From the NCBI RefSeq assembly GCF_030644365.1, contig NZ_CP130058.1, positions 2,418,001 through 2,482,000 of the forward strand: a DNA stretch of 64,000 nt, given 5' to 3'. The position numbers and the translations under genes are program-made. Source of the DNA: Schaalia sp. HMT-172. GTDB lineage: Bacteria > Actinomycetota > Actinomycetes > Actinomycetales > Actinomycetaceae. This document shows, one piece after another, positions 18,820 to 26,870 of the stretch. Numbering within the stretch: the first letter of the stretch is position 1; every line of letters starts with the position of its first letter. The notes under the pieces were generated by a model. The model did not search any database, was not told the origin of the DNA, and saw nothing but the letters and a program-made list of their open reading frames with translations.

Positions 18820-19593
18820 TCACGCGTCCTCGCGCTCGGCGCGCCACACGAGGGTCGTGTAGGGGATGGCGACCTCCTCCCCCGCCGCGTGGCCCAGGTG
18901 CTCGTAGAGGTACCAGCGCAGGTTCGCCTGCATGCGAGCTTTCCCCTCCCCCGACGAGCGAATGTAGGAGGACCGGGTCGTCCCCAGGGTGAGAATCTGC
19001 TCGGGCGTCATGATGTCCTCCCACGCGACCTGAGTCAGGCGCATGGGTGCGAAGCCGCCGCCTGGCGTGGGCGGACGGTCGGGCCGGTGAACGTCCCCCG
19101 AACGCATGATGCGCGTGAGCCTGTGCACCCACGGGACACAGACGTCCATCTGGTTCCACACGATCCCCAGCGCGCCCCCGGGCGCCAGGATGCGGGCGAC
19201 CTCCACCCCCGCGCGCTCGGAGTTCACCCAGTGCCAGGACTGGGCAAACACCGCGATATCGAACGCACCATCCGGTAATCCAGTATCCTCGGCGACGCCG
19301 TCGTGCCACGTCACGCCCGGCATGAACGAGGCCTGGGCGCGCATCGCCTCCGAGGGCTCCACCGCCTCCACGATGGCCCCCGCACGCGCCAGGAGCTCGC
19401 TCATCTTGCCGGTGCCGGCGCCGATGTCGGCGACGCGCAGGGGCTGGCGAGCGGCCGCGCCACCCCGCACGGGCGCGGCACCCAGCAGCGCCGCCACGGC
19501 CTCGTCCGGGTAGGCGGGTCGCACTGAGTCGTAGGCGCCGCCCTCGCCGACGAACGGGTTCACCTCGAGTGAGGCGGACACTGTGTTCGACAT
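18820..19593 (-). CDS. Class I SAM-dependent methyltransferase
   Basis: 257 residues. Motif I is VADIGAGTGKMSELLARAG, followed by the acidic end of strand 2 (VEAVEPSEAMRAQA) and DIAVFAQSWHWVN as motif IV. This is the Methyltransf_11 (UbiE-like) fold. A family feature is the N-terminal NPFVGEGGAYDSVRPAYPDEAV segment. The substrate is not identifiable. It converges with the toxin cassette, 13 bp from its last stop. Confidence 0.88.
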   Translation of the reverse strand: MSNTVSASLEVNPFVGEGGAYDSVRPAYPDEAVAALLGAAPVRGGAAARQPLRVADIGAGTGKMSELLARAGAIVEAVEPSEAMRAQASFMPGVTWHDGVAEDTGLPDGAFDIAVFAQSWHWVNSERAGVEVARILAPGGALGIVWNQMDVCVPWVHRLTRIMRSGDVHRPDRPPTPGGGFAPMRLTQVAWEDIMTPEQILTLGTTRSSYIRSSGEGKARMQANLRWYLYEHLGHAAGEEVAIPYTTLVWRAEREDA

Positions 19594-19671
19594 CGTCTCA
19601 TGATCCCCGTTTTGCTGCCGCGCAGGAGGAGTATGTGCGCGCCCCGGCCACGGCCTCGTCCCCCGAGGCGC

Positions 19672-21174
19672 TCACAGGAGCGAGCTCCACAGTCGGCACA
19701 CGTTGTCGACGTAGTGCACGTGCCACGGCTGACCCCGCCACTCCTCGTAGGTCAGCTCGCGCGAGCGCTCACGGTTACGTTCGTCATTACCGTGCAGCAG
19801 CTCGACCAGGCGCGCGTCATCGGCGACGAGCGTGATCTCGTAGTTGAGGCCGAAGGAGCGCACATCCATGTTCGACGATCCGATGGCGCACAGGCTGCCG
19901 TCGACGACCACGTACTTGGAATGCAGCATCGTGGGCTTGCGGTACAGGTGGATGCGCACACCCGCCTTGAGGAGCATCCCGTAATACGAACGCTGAGCGT
20001 GCCCGACCAGGAATTGGTCGAATTGCTCGGACAGGAAGAGCTCGACCTCGACGCCGGACAGGGCGGCGTTCGTCAGCGCGGCGATGAGCGCCTCGTCGGG
20101 GATGAAGTAGGGGCTCGCGATGGACACGTGAGAGCGCGCCGATGACACCATGTGCACGAAGGCCCGCAGGTTGGGTTCGTCTCGGAACGCCGGGCCCGAG
20201 GGGATGATCTGCATCGACGAGGCCGGGGCCTCCTCGGGCGCTTCCTCCTCGCGCGCGGTGGGTGGGGTGAGGTCGGCGGGGGTGAGAACCTCCCTGCTGG
20301 CGTAGTACCAGTCGAGGGCAAAGACGGCCTCGATCTGGGTGACGATGGGGCCGGTGAGGCTCACGCTGGTGTCGTCGTAGGTGATGCCGGCTTTCTGGAA
20401 TGAGGGCGTGTCGTAGTCGGGGGCCACCAGGTTGTGGGATCCGATGTAGGCCTCGCGCCCGTCGACGACCAGGATCTTGCGGTGGTTGCGCAGGTCGGGG
20501 CGGCGGATGTGCCCGCGCAGGGGCGCGAAGGGCAGCATCTCGTGCCAGAGGATCCCCATGTCGTCGAGGCGACGCCGAAAGGCTTTGTGACCGGGGATCG
20601 TGCGCAGCCCGTGGTGGTCGACGAGGAGACGGACGGTGACGCCGCGGGCCTTCGCGCGTTCGAGGGCCTCGTAGAAGGGGGCGGTGTACTCGTCCCACGA
20701 CGTCTGGAAGTAGAGCGCGTTGACGTGGTGGGTTGCCCGGTCGATGCTGGCGGCCATCTGCCGGAAGGTCTCGGCCGTGTCGTTGTGGAGCGCGACGACG
20801 TGCCCGCAGGAGTCGGGGAAGCCGCTCAGGGCGCCGGTCAGGCGCATGAGCGCGGCCGCATCGCCGTCGTTTCCGCCGGGCGCATCGTAGGTGGTCGGCT
20901 CGGGCCTGGCGGAGCCTGCGAGGATGGTGTCGACGAGGGCGCTGGCCTCGGGGTCGTCATCGAGGCGGCGCCCCATGGCCCACCAAGATCCGAAGATGAT
21001 GTAGAGGGGGACGCCGAGGAGGGGCCACAGGAAGATGAGAAGCAGCCACGCGGTGGAGGTGGAGGCTCGGCGGCGTTTCGGAACGACGCCAAGCGCCACG
21101 ATACGGATGGCGAAATCGACGGCCCCGAACAGGAGCCACGCCCACATCGGAGGTTCGGGGGGCGGCGTAAACAT
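19672..21174 (-). CDS. cls: Cardiolipin synthase (phospholipase D family)
   Basis: 500 residues. Two N-terminal membrane helices (about 11-62, PLDc_N type) precede two HxK(x)4D motifs: His231-Lys233-Asp238 (HRKILVVD) and His418-Lys420-Asp425 (HSKYVVVD). This is the full cardiolipin synthase layout, which condenses two phosphatidylglycerols, or PG with CDP-DAG, at the inner face of the membrane. It has normal family length. It sits 4 bp upstream of the stop side of the kinase gene on the same strand and may be co-transcribed with the genes upstream. Confidence 0.9.
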   Translation of the reverse strand: MFTPPPEPPMWAWLLFGAVDFAIRIVALGVVPKRRRASTSTAWLLLIFLWPLLGVPLYIIFGSWWAMGRRLDDDPEASALVDTILAGSARPEPTTYDAPGGNDGDAAALMRLTGALSGFPDSCGHVVALHNDTAETFRQMAASIDRATHHVNALYFQTSWDEYTAPFYEALERAKARGVTVRLLVDHHGLRTIPGHKAFRRRLDDMGILWHEMLPFAPLRGHIRRPDLRNHRKILVVDGREAYIGSHNLVAPDYDTPSFQKAGITYDDTSVSLTGPIVTQIEAVFALDWYYASREVLTPADLTPPTAREEEAPEEAPASSMQIIPSGPAFRDEPNLRAFVHMVSSARSHVSIASPYFIPDEALIAALTNAALSGVEVELFLSEQFDQFLVGHAQRSYYGMLLKAGVRIHLYRKPTMLHSKYVVVDGSLCAIGSSNMDVRSFGLNYEITLVADDARLVELLHGNDERNRERSRELTYEEWRGQPWHVHYVDNVCRLWSSLL

Positions 21175-21178
21175 GTGC

Positions 21179-21802
21179 CTAGTCTATCGAGCGGCCCCGA
21201 TCCTGCATGGCCCAGCGCTGCCAGTGTGGCGCGTAGGTCGCGCCGTCGCGGGCGAGCGCCCGCCTGCGCCGCTCGGCCTCGCCGGGGTCGGCGATCCACA
21301 CCGACAGGTCGGCGTCGGCGTCCCAGGCGCCGCAGCCCTCGATGATCGTGGGGGCCAGGGGGACTTCAACGGCGAGACCGCTTGTGTTGGTCTCCCAGTC
21401 CCAGGTGACGTAGGACGAGGCTCGGCCTTCCCGCAGGTCGGCGGCGATTCGACGGGCGACCTCGGCGCCCTGGGCGAGGCCGTCCCAGCCCGGGTACCAG
21501 TCGTCGAGGTGGAGGACCTGCCAGCCGGGCAGGAGGCGCGCGAGGGCGGCGGCCAGCGTGGACTTGCCGGAGCCGGAGTAGCCGTCGATGGTGACGACGG
21601 GGACGCCACGCGGCGCGTGGGCATCGGGCACGTCGACGCCCGCGCGCCTGTCGATCGACGAGGCCGGGGTCCCCTCCCCCGAGAGCGCGAGCAGGCGCGG
21701 GGCGAGGTCGCGGGCCGCCTCGTCGGGAGCGAGGGACACGGGCACGGTGACCCTCGCTCCCCCGCCCGGCGCCACTGCGAGGGGCACGGCTTGGCCGCTC
21801 AT
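21179..21802 (-). CDS. Small P-loop kinase, uridine/nucleoside-kinase-like
   Basis: 207 residues from the ATG at 21802, which has GAGGA four bases upstream; the ATG at 21838 would overlap the restriction gene by 29 bp. The Walker A motif is DGYSGSGKSTLAAAL, followed by HLDDWYPGWDGL (the acidic/aromatic substrate segment of uridine kinase-like proteins) and a C-terminal RDGATYAPHWQRW, a lid/binding signature in this group. The substrate is unknown. It is 7 bp downstream of the restriction-enzyme gene. Confidence 0.75.
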   Translation of the reverse strand: MSGQAVPLAVAPGGGARVTVPVSLAPDEAARDLAPRLLALSGEGTPASSIDRRAGVDVPDAHAPRGVPVVTIDGYSGSGKSTLAAALARLLPGWQVLHLDDWYPGWDGLAQGAEVARRIAADLREGRASSYVTWDWETNTSGLAVEVPLAPTIIEGCGAWDADADLSVWIADPGEAERRRRALARDGATYAPHWQRWAMQDRGRSID

Positions 21803-21809
21803 CGCATCC

Positions 21810-22580
21810 TCACTGGAGGACAGGGGTGGCCGACCCATACGGGGTGCCGTCCCACGTGCGCTCGCTGACTGCGATGACGGCCACCGGGCATGTGCCGGCC
21901 TCTCCGCGATCGACGCGCGGTTTTGCTTTGTCCAGGCTCGTCACGGTCGTCGTGGTGAGGTCGCACGGTAGGGCCAATTCCTGCTGGCGATCGTCCCTCT
22001 TCTTTTCGGGACAGCGCGTTGCAGCGTTGACCTCGTCCACGCAGGCGCCGCGATAGTCCGCCCATAAGCCCAACGCAAGATCAAGGAGTGATGGACGGTC
22101 TTTCGTGATGATGACTGCCCCGTCGATGAGGCCGTCCTCGTACCAGGCGCGATAGGCGGCGAGGTCGCGGTCGAGATTCCCATCTTTCGCGTTCCACTCC
22201 ACGTCGACTAGGACGCGGCCTTTGCGATTGTCCACCCAATAGGACGGGATCTCGGCGACGGGGAGGATTTCAGAAGCGAGGCCTTTTCTGCGATAGTCGA
22301 TGCGTCCCTCGCGCCGAACGACGTACTTGCATTCGGCCCATCCCCGATCCCGCAGCGCCCTATTGAGGCGATCCGCCATCTCGGAGTTATTCTTACCTCT
22401 TTGGAGAAGGAGGTTCGCCGAAAAGCTAAAATCATCCAATACCTCGATAATATCCATCCACTCATCGCGGGCGACAGCGGCGAGGACACCGCACGCATTT
22501 CTCACTTCGAAAAACGAATACCTGTCGCGGATGCTCGGGAGAACAATATCCGGGTTATCGTACGACGCTGTCTGGATCAT
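21810..22580 (-). CDS. BglII-family type II restriction endonuclease
   Basis: 256 residues from the ATG at 22580. It resembles the BglII endonuclease family: an N-terminal helical part (MIQTASYDN...VLDDFSFSANLLLQRGKNNSEMADRLNRAL) and a catalytic core with Asp117 and the strand VDVEWNAKDGNLDRDL (Glu128 as metal ligand candidate), followed by GAVIITKD. Predicted target is AGATCT, cut on both strands. The divergent MT-A70 methylase 108 bp away is the expected partner, and the shared promoter contains two AGATCT sites. No clear ribosome site precedes the ATG, so the message may be leaderless. Specificity is inferred from family and neighbouring sites. Confidence 0.82.
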   Translation of the reverse strand: MIQTASYDNPDIVLPSIRDRYSFFEVRNACGVLAAVARDEWMDIIEVLDDFSFSANLLLQRGKNNSEMADRLNRALRDRGWAECKYVVRREGRIDYRRKGLASEILPVAEIPSYWVDNRKGRVLVDVEWNAKDGNLDRDLAAYRAWYEDGLIDGAVIITKDRPSLLDLALGLWADYRGACVDEVNAATRCPEKKRDDRQQELALPCDLTTTTVTSLDKAKPRVDRGEAGTCPVAVIAVSERTWDGTPYGSATPVLQ

Positions 22581-22646
22581 TTCGTCATCGTAACACGGCC
22601 ACCGGCGGCATCTGTCGCATGGGCGACACCACGCAACACGCCTCAA

Positions 22647-22670
22647 TTTAGATCTATATTTAGATCTAAA
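22647..22670. promoter_or_regulatory. Palindrome with two AGATCT sites between R and M genes
   Basis: Arms TTTAGATCTA (22647-22656) and TAGATCTAAA (22661-22670) form a perfect inverted repeat around TATT. Each arm holds one AGATCT (22650 and 22662), 12 bp centre to centre, about one helical turn. It lies 19 bp before the methylase start and 67 bp before the endonuclease start, so it is probably an operator read through methylation state or bound by the methylase's HTH tail. Confidence 0.7.
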
Positions 22671-22688
22671 TGGTACTACCATGGGAGC

Positions 22689-23540
22689 ATGACAGACGAG
22701 CCCTACGCCCCCCTCCCCACCGTCGCGGGCGGATTTTCGACGGTCCTGTCCGACCCGCCGTGGAGATTCCAGAACCGGACAGGCAAAGTCGCACCCGAAC
22801 ACAAGCGCCTCGGCCGCTACGGCACGATGCCCCTCGACGCCATCAAGGACCTGCCCGTCGCCGACGTCGCAGCACCCAACGCACACCTGTACCTGTGGGT
22901 CCCTAACGCCCTCCTCCCGGAGGGACTCGACGTCATGACCGCATGGGGATTCCGCTACGTCTCCAACATCGTCTGGGCGAAACGACGCAAGGACGGCGGA
23001 CCCGACGGGCGCGGCGTCGGCTTCTATTTCCGTAACGTCACGGAGCTGCTCCTGTTCGGCGTCCGCGGCAAAATGCGCACGCTCGCCCCCGGGCGCCGCC
23101 AGGTCAACATGATCGAGACCCGCAAGCGCGAACACTCCCGAAAGCCCGACGAGCAATACGAGCTGATCGAAGCCTGCTCGCCCGGCCCCTACCTCGAGAT
23201 GTTCGCACGCTACCCGCGACCCGGCTGGTCCGTCTGGGGAAACGAAGCAGACGAAAGCATCGAACCGCAGGGCCGCGTCTACAGCGGATACGCCGGCGGA
23301 CAGATCGAGCGTCCACTCACCGCCCTCCCGACGCTCGAATCCCACCAGCGCCTCCCGCACGACTCCGAGCTCGCGGTCAGCGCGCAGCTGCGCCGCCAGT
23401 ACGAAGAGGGCGCCTCGATCAGCGACCTCGCCGCACAGCACGGCTACTCGATCGCGCGGGTGCGCCGCTACCTCGCGCTCGCCAACACCCCGTTGAGGCA
23501 GCGCGGGGCACGCCCCCAGGCGGCGAGCACAGGCGACTAG
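22689..23540 (+). CDS. MT-A70 family adenine-N6 DNA methyltransferase with HTH tail
   Basis: 283 residues. FSTVLSDPPWRF at about 17-27 carries the DPPW catalytic motif of MT-A70 methylases, which transfer methyl from SAM to adenine N6. NAHLYLWVPNALLPEGLDVMTAWGFRYVSNIVWAK and PYLEMFARYPRPGW follow the family order. The last 45 residues (EEGASISDLAAQHGYSIARVRRYL) form a helix-turn-helix, unusual for a stand-alone methylase and suited to binding its own promoter. It is divergent from the BglII-like gene. The only visible GGGAGC is too close to the ATG, so leaderless translation is possible. Classic M.BglII is an unrelated cytosine-N4 enzyme, so this R-M pairing differs from the type example. Confidence 0.85.
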   Translation: MTDEPYAPLPTVAGGFSTVLSDPPWRFQNRTGKVAPEHKRLGRYGTMPLDAIKDLPVADVAAPNAHLYLWVPNALLPEGLDVMTAWGFRYVSNIVWAKRRKDGGPDGRGVGFYFRNVTELLLFGVRGKMRTLAPGRRQVNMIETRKREHSRKPDEQYELIEACSPGPYLEMFARYPRPGWSVWGNEADESIEPQGRVYSGYAGGQIERPLTALPTLESHQRLPHDSELAVSAQLRRQYEEGASISDLAAQHGYSIARVRRYLALANTPLRQRGARPQAASTGD

Positions 23541-23562
23541 GTCGCGGAGCGCCCATCGCCGT

Positions 23563-26118
23563 TCATCGGCCCACCAGCGCGAAGGTCCCAGCCATCACGC
23601 TGACCGTCAGCGCGATGGCGGGAACGGCGATGGCGACCGCCATGAGGGCCGCGTCGGCGGCGCGCAGGCGCGAGGGGCGCGCCCACGTGCGCCTGCCAGC
23701 AGCGCCGAAGCCCCTCGCCTCCATGGTGGTCGCGAGCTTGCCGGAGCGACGCAGCGCGAAGACCAGCAGCGAGAAGGAGCCGCGCAGGAAGGAACGGATG
23801 CGCGAGGCGTCGCCCACGCCTCGGGCGCGTCGGGCCCGCTCCAGGGCCTTCCAGTCGGCGGCCATCAACGAGGTCATGCGCGCGCCCGCGAGCGCGGCCA
23901 GGACCGGCCGGGCGGGCAGGTGCAGGATCTGCGCGAGGCCGTCGCCCATGTCGGTCGGGTCGATGCGGTCGAGCAGGGCGATCGCGGGGACGACGAGCGC
24001 GCACATGCGCAAGCCGATGCCCGAGGCCAGCCACATCGAGTGCTCGGAGATCGCCGCAGGCCCGAAAGACCAGTAGACGTGCCCGCCGGGTGAGGCGTAG
24101 AGCAGCATCGAGAGGGCGCCGAGGGGCGCGGCCAGCGCCAGCGGCGTGGCCTTCAGGAAGAAGCTGCGCGCCGACACGCCCGACAGGGGCACGAGGGCCA
24201 GCTCGAGGGCGAGGGCCACGCCCGCGCTCACGGGGTCGATGGTGATGAGCAGCGGCGTGGTCGCCACCAGGAGGGCAAGCACGCGGGCGACGGGGTTGGT
24301 GCGGGCCAGGAGGCCACGCCGGCGCGCTCGGGCGGAGGCGGCCTGTGCGTCACACTGTCCGCCACTCTGAACGTCGCTCGCGTGAGCGGGGACCACATTC
24401 GTCGCAGGCTGTGCGCCCTCATCGTGAGCGCTACCGGAAGGCCCGGCCCCGGCCTCGTCCGCGCTATCGCCAGGTTCCGACCCGACACTCGTGCGGGACG
24501 CGCAACCAGAGGAGGCCTCGTCAAGTGGGGAGGCGAGCGCGGACTCGGCGGAATCGCGCGGCACTCCCCCGCCTCGGGTCCCAAGCAACCCCAGGTCGAC
24601 GACGCGCTGGCCCATCGCGGCCACGAACGCGGGGTCGTGCGTGATCGACACCAGGGTGACGCCGCGCGCGAGGGCGGCGCGCAGGAGGCGCACGAGGCCC
24701 AGCCACGTGCCGCGGTCCTGCCCGAAGGTCGGCTCGTCGAGGATGAGCAGCTCGGGGGCGCTGATGAGCGCGGTCGCCACCGACAGGCGGCGCTTCTCGC
24801 CGCCCGACAGCGTCATGGGGTTGGCGCGAGCGAGCCTGGTCAGGCCCAGGGCCTCCATGTGTTCCTCGACGAGGGGGGCGATCTCCTCCTCGGTCATGCC
24901 GACGGCGCGCGGGCCGATGGCGAGTTCCTCTGCGACGGTGGAGGCCAGGAACTGGTACTCGGGCTCCTGGAAGACCATGGACATGCGGCCCAGGAGCTGC
25001 TTGCTGCTCCACTCGTGGGGGTCGCCTGCCGTGCCGTCGGAGGTCTGGACCTCGACGGTGCCCGCGATGGGCGGCAGGAGGCCAGCCAACGTCAGCGCGA
25101 AGGTCGACTTTCCGGCGCCGTTAGCGCCAACGATGCAGGTGGACACGCCACGCTCGAGCGTCAGGTCGATGCCGGACCGCACGGGGGAGGCCTTATCGTA
25201 GCCGATCGAAAGGTCGGTGACGCGGGCGATGGGGGAATCCTCGGACGAGGCCGGGGCAACCTCGGGCGCGGGGCCGACCTCGGCGGCGACGTCGTCGCCG
25301 GGAAGCCAGATGCCGCGCTCGCGCAGGGCGTCGCCCTGCTGCTCAAGGACCTCTCTCAGGGGGCCGTCGGCGGCGATGCGACCGTCGGCCACCACGATGA
25401 CGCGGTCCACGAGGGGCGCCCACACGTCCACGCGATGCTCGACGACCACCATCGTCGCGCCCGTACGCTCCACGACGGCCTCGACGGCGGCACGCACCTC
25501 GGCGATGCCGCTCGGATCCAGGTTCGCGGTTGGCTCGTCCAGGAGCAGCAGGCCCGGGCCCATCGCGAGAATCGACGCGAGCGCCAGGCGCTGCTTCTGC
25601 CCGCCCGACAGCTCCGTCGTCGAATGATCAAGGGGCGCGTCCAGGCCCACCGCGCCGAGGGACTCCTCCACGCGAGGCCATATCTCCTCGCGGGGAACCC
25701 CCAGGTTCTCCATGCCGAAGGCCACGTCGTCACCCACGCGGGCCAGGACCACCTGGGCCTCGGGGTCCTGCATGAGGAGGCCCACGCGGCCCCTCGCCTC
25801 GGCCGGAGCGACGCCGTCGACGGTGAGCGTGCCGGTGGCCTCGCCCTCCTCGGCGCCACCCAGCAGGCCCGCCAGGCCGCCCATGAGCGTCGACTTGCCG
25901 GAGCCGGACGGGCCGAGCACCAGCACGCGCTCGCCCGGCGCGATATCGAGATCAACGCCCGACAGCGCGGCGTTCTTGCGCCCGGCGTGACGCCATCCCC
26001 ATCCGCGCGCGTGCACGCGCGCGCCCGCCCCCTCACCCGCCGGCACCTGGCCATCCGGGGAGGACACGGGGCGGGGGGAGGCGGAGTGGGCCTCGTTCAT
26101 GGAGCGGGAATCAGACAA
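23563..26118 (-). CDS. ECF transporter ATPase-ATPase-EcfT fusion
   Basis: 851 residues combine three subunits normally encoded separately. The first ABC domain has Walker A at 69-76 (GPSGSGKS) and TELSGGQKQRLA...LLLLDEPT at about 169-197. The second has Walker A at 331-338 (GANGAGKS) and a TLSGGEKRRLSVATAL...LILDEPTFGQD signature. A variable linker rich in Ser/Ala/Gly leads to a membrane EcfT domain (about 600-851) with the Ala-Arg-Gly coupling helices (ARRARGV, EARGFG). It energises vitamin uptake by the YkoE subunit encoded just upstream (8-bp overlap). The TTG at 26118 has GAGGAG upstream; ATG 26100 is the alternative. Confidence 0.92.
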   Translation of the reverse strand: MSDSRSMNEAHSASPRPVSSPDGQVPAGEGAGARVHARGWGWRHAGRKNAALSGVDLDIAPGERVLVLGPSGSGKSTLMGGLAGLLGGAEEGEATGTLTVDGVAPAEARGRVGLLMQDPEAQVVLARVGDDVAFGMENLGVPREEIWPRVEESLGAVGLDAPLDHSTTELSGGQKQRLALASILAMGPGLLLLDEPTANLDPSGIAEVRAAVEAVVERTGATMVVVEHRVDVWAPLVDRVIVVADGRIAADGPLREVLEQQGDALRERGIWLPGDDVAAEVGPAPEVAPASSEDSPIARVTDLSIGYDKASPVRSGIDLTLERGVSTCIVGANGAGKSTFALTLAGLLPPIAGTVEVQTSDGTAGDPHEWSSKQLLGRMSMVFQEPEYQFLASTVAEELAIGPRAVGMTEEEIAPLVEEHMEALGLTRLARANPMTLSGGEKRRLSVATALISAPELLILDEPTFGQDRGTWLGLVRLLRAALARGVTLVSITHDPAFVAAMGQRVVDLGLLGTRGGGVPRDSAESALASPLDEASSGCASRTSVGSEPGDSADEAGAGPSGSAHDEGAQPATNVVPAHASDVQSGGQCDAQAASARARRRGLLARTNPVARVLALLVATTPLLITIDPVSAGVALALELALVPLSGVSARSFFLKATPLALAAPLGALSMLLYASPGGHVYWSFGPAAISEHSMWLASGIGLRMCALVVPAIALLDRIDPTDMGDGLAQILHLPARPVLAALAGARMTSLMAADWKALERARRARGVGDASRIRSFLRGSFSLLVFALRRSGKLATTMEARGFGAAGRRTWARPSRLRAADAALMAVAIAVPAIALTVSVMAGTFALVGR

Positions 26119-26710
26119 GCTCGCGCGCTCCTCGGCCCGAGGCGAAACGATCCAGGGCGCCCGTCTTTGCCAGCGCGTTCGTCAGCGCCCACGCAAGAAC
26201 TCCGGCGAGGACGATGCCCGAGAGCGCGCCGCACGCCAGGTAGATGGCGTTGTAGGGCACGCCCTTCGCGAGGTTGCCCTCCGTGAAGAGCTCAAGGAAC
26301 CACTCGCAGGCGAAGGACAGCCCACCAGCGGCGGCAGCGACCCACACGTTGAAGCGACGGTAAGCAAGAAGCACAAACACGATCTCGGCGCCGAGGCCCT
26401 GCGCGAGGCCCGAGTACAGCGTCTCCACCGCCCACTGCGAGCCCAGGCCCATGGAGACGGTCGCCGCCACCAGCTCCACGAAGAGCGCAGCACCCGGCTT
26501 GCGGATGACGTAGCCGCCGAGCGTGCCGCCCAGCAGCCAGATGCCCGTCGCAAGCCCGTCCAGGCCGGGGGTTATGGCCTTGAGGCCCTCCAAAGCGGCA
26601 TTACCCACCTGGTTCCAAACAGCAAAAATAAGGCCGCACGCGACGCCCAGGACGGCGGCGGTGACGATGTCGATGACCCTCCAGCGGAGGGACCGAGCGG
26701 TGGTAGCCAT
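26111..26710 (-). CDS. ykoE: YkoE-type ECF S component (HMP/thiamine)
   Basis: 199 residues with five or six membrane helices. The ATG at 26710 follows GGGAG nine bases upstream. The sequence WRVIDIVTAAVLGVACGLIFAVWNQVG and the later GLGAEIVFVLLAYRRFN match YkoE, the substrate-binding S component for the thiamine precursor hydroxymethylpyrimidine or a related compound. The TPP riboswitch directly upstream supports a thiamine role. It forms an operon with the fused energising subunit downstream; no separate thiaminase or biosynthetic gene is included. Confidence 0.9.
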   Translation of the reverse strand: MATTARSLRWRVIDIVTAAVLGVACGLIFAVWNQVGNAALEGLKAITPGLDGLATGIWLLGGTLGGYVIRKPGAALFVELVAATVSMGLGSQWAVETLYSGLAQGLGAEIVFVLLAYRRFNVWVAAAAGGLSFACEWFLELFTEGNLAKGVPYNAIYLACGALSGIVLAGVLAWALTNALAKTGALDRFASGRGARELV

Positions 26711-26754
26711 GCGAGAATACTCCCTTCGTGTTGCACGGCGGCCACGAGGGAAGA

Positions 26755-26836
26755 GCCTTCCTACGCCGGTATGATCCGGATCAGGTTCTACGGTCGGGGG
26801 TGGTCCCCTCTCAGCTCGCGTCGAGCTCCCGTGGCA
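26755..26836 (-). ncRNA. TPP riboswitch (THI element)
   Basis: Read on the minus strand, the leader has the THI-box parts in order: CACGGGAGCTCG, GCTGAGAGG, ACCGTAGAACCTGATC, CGGATCATACCGGCGTAGGAA. These are the conserved CUGAGA and pyrophosphate/pyrimidine-binding segments of the TPP aptamer. It ends 45 bp before the ykoE start, with an AGGAAG/CTTCCCT hairpin in between, so thiamine pyrophosphate probably lowers expression of the ECF operon. Confidence 0.93.
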
Positions 26837-26870
26837 CGCTAGTGAGCATAGTCACTTAGTATTCATCGCG

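Noticed and set aside
24382-26286. 634-codon plus-strand frame opposite the ECF fusion
   Set aside because: Shadow of the ABC domains on the other strand; no independent features.
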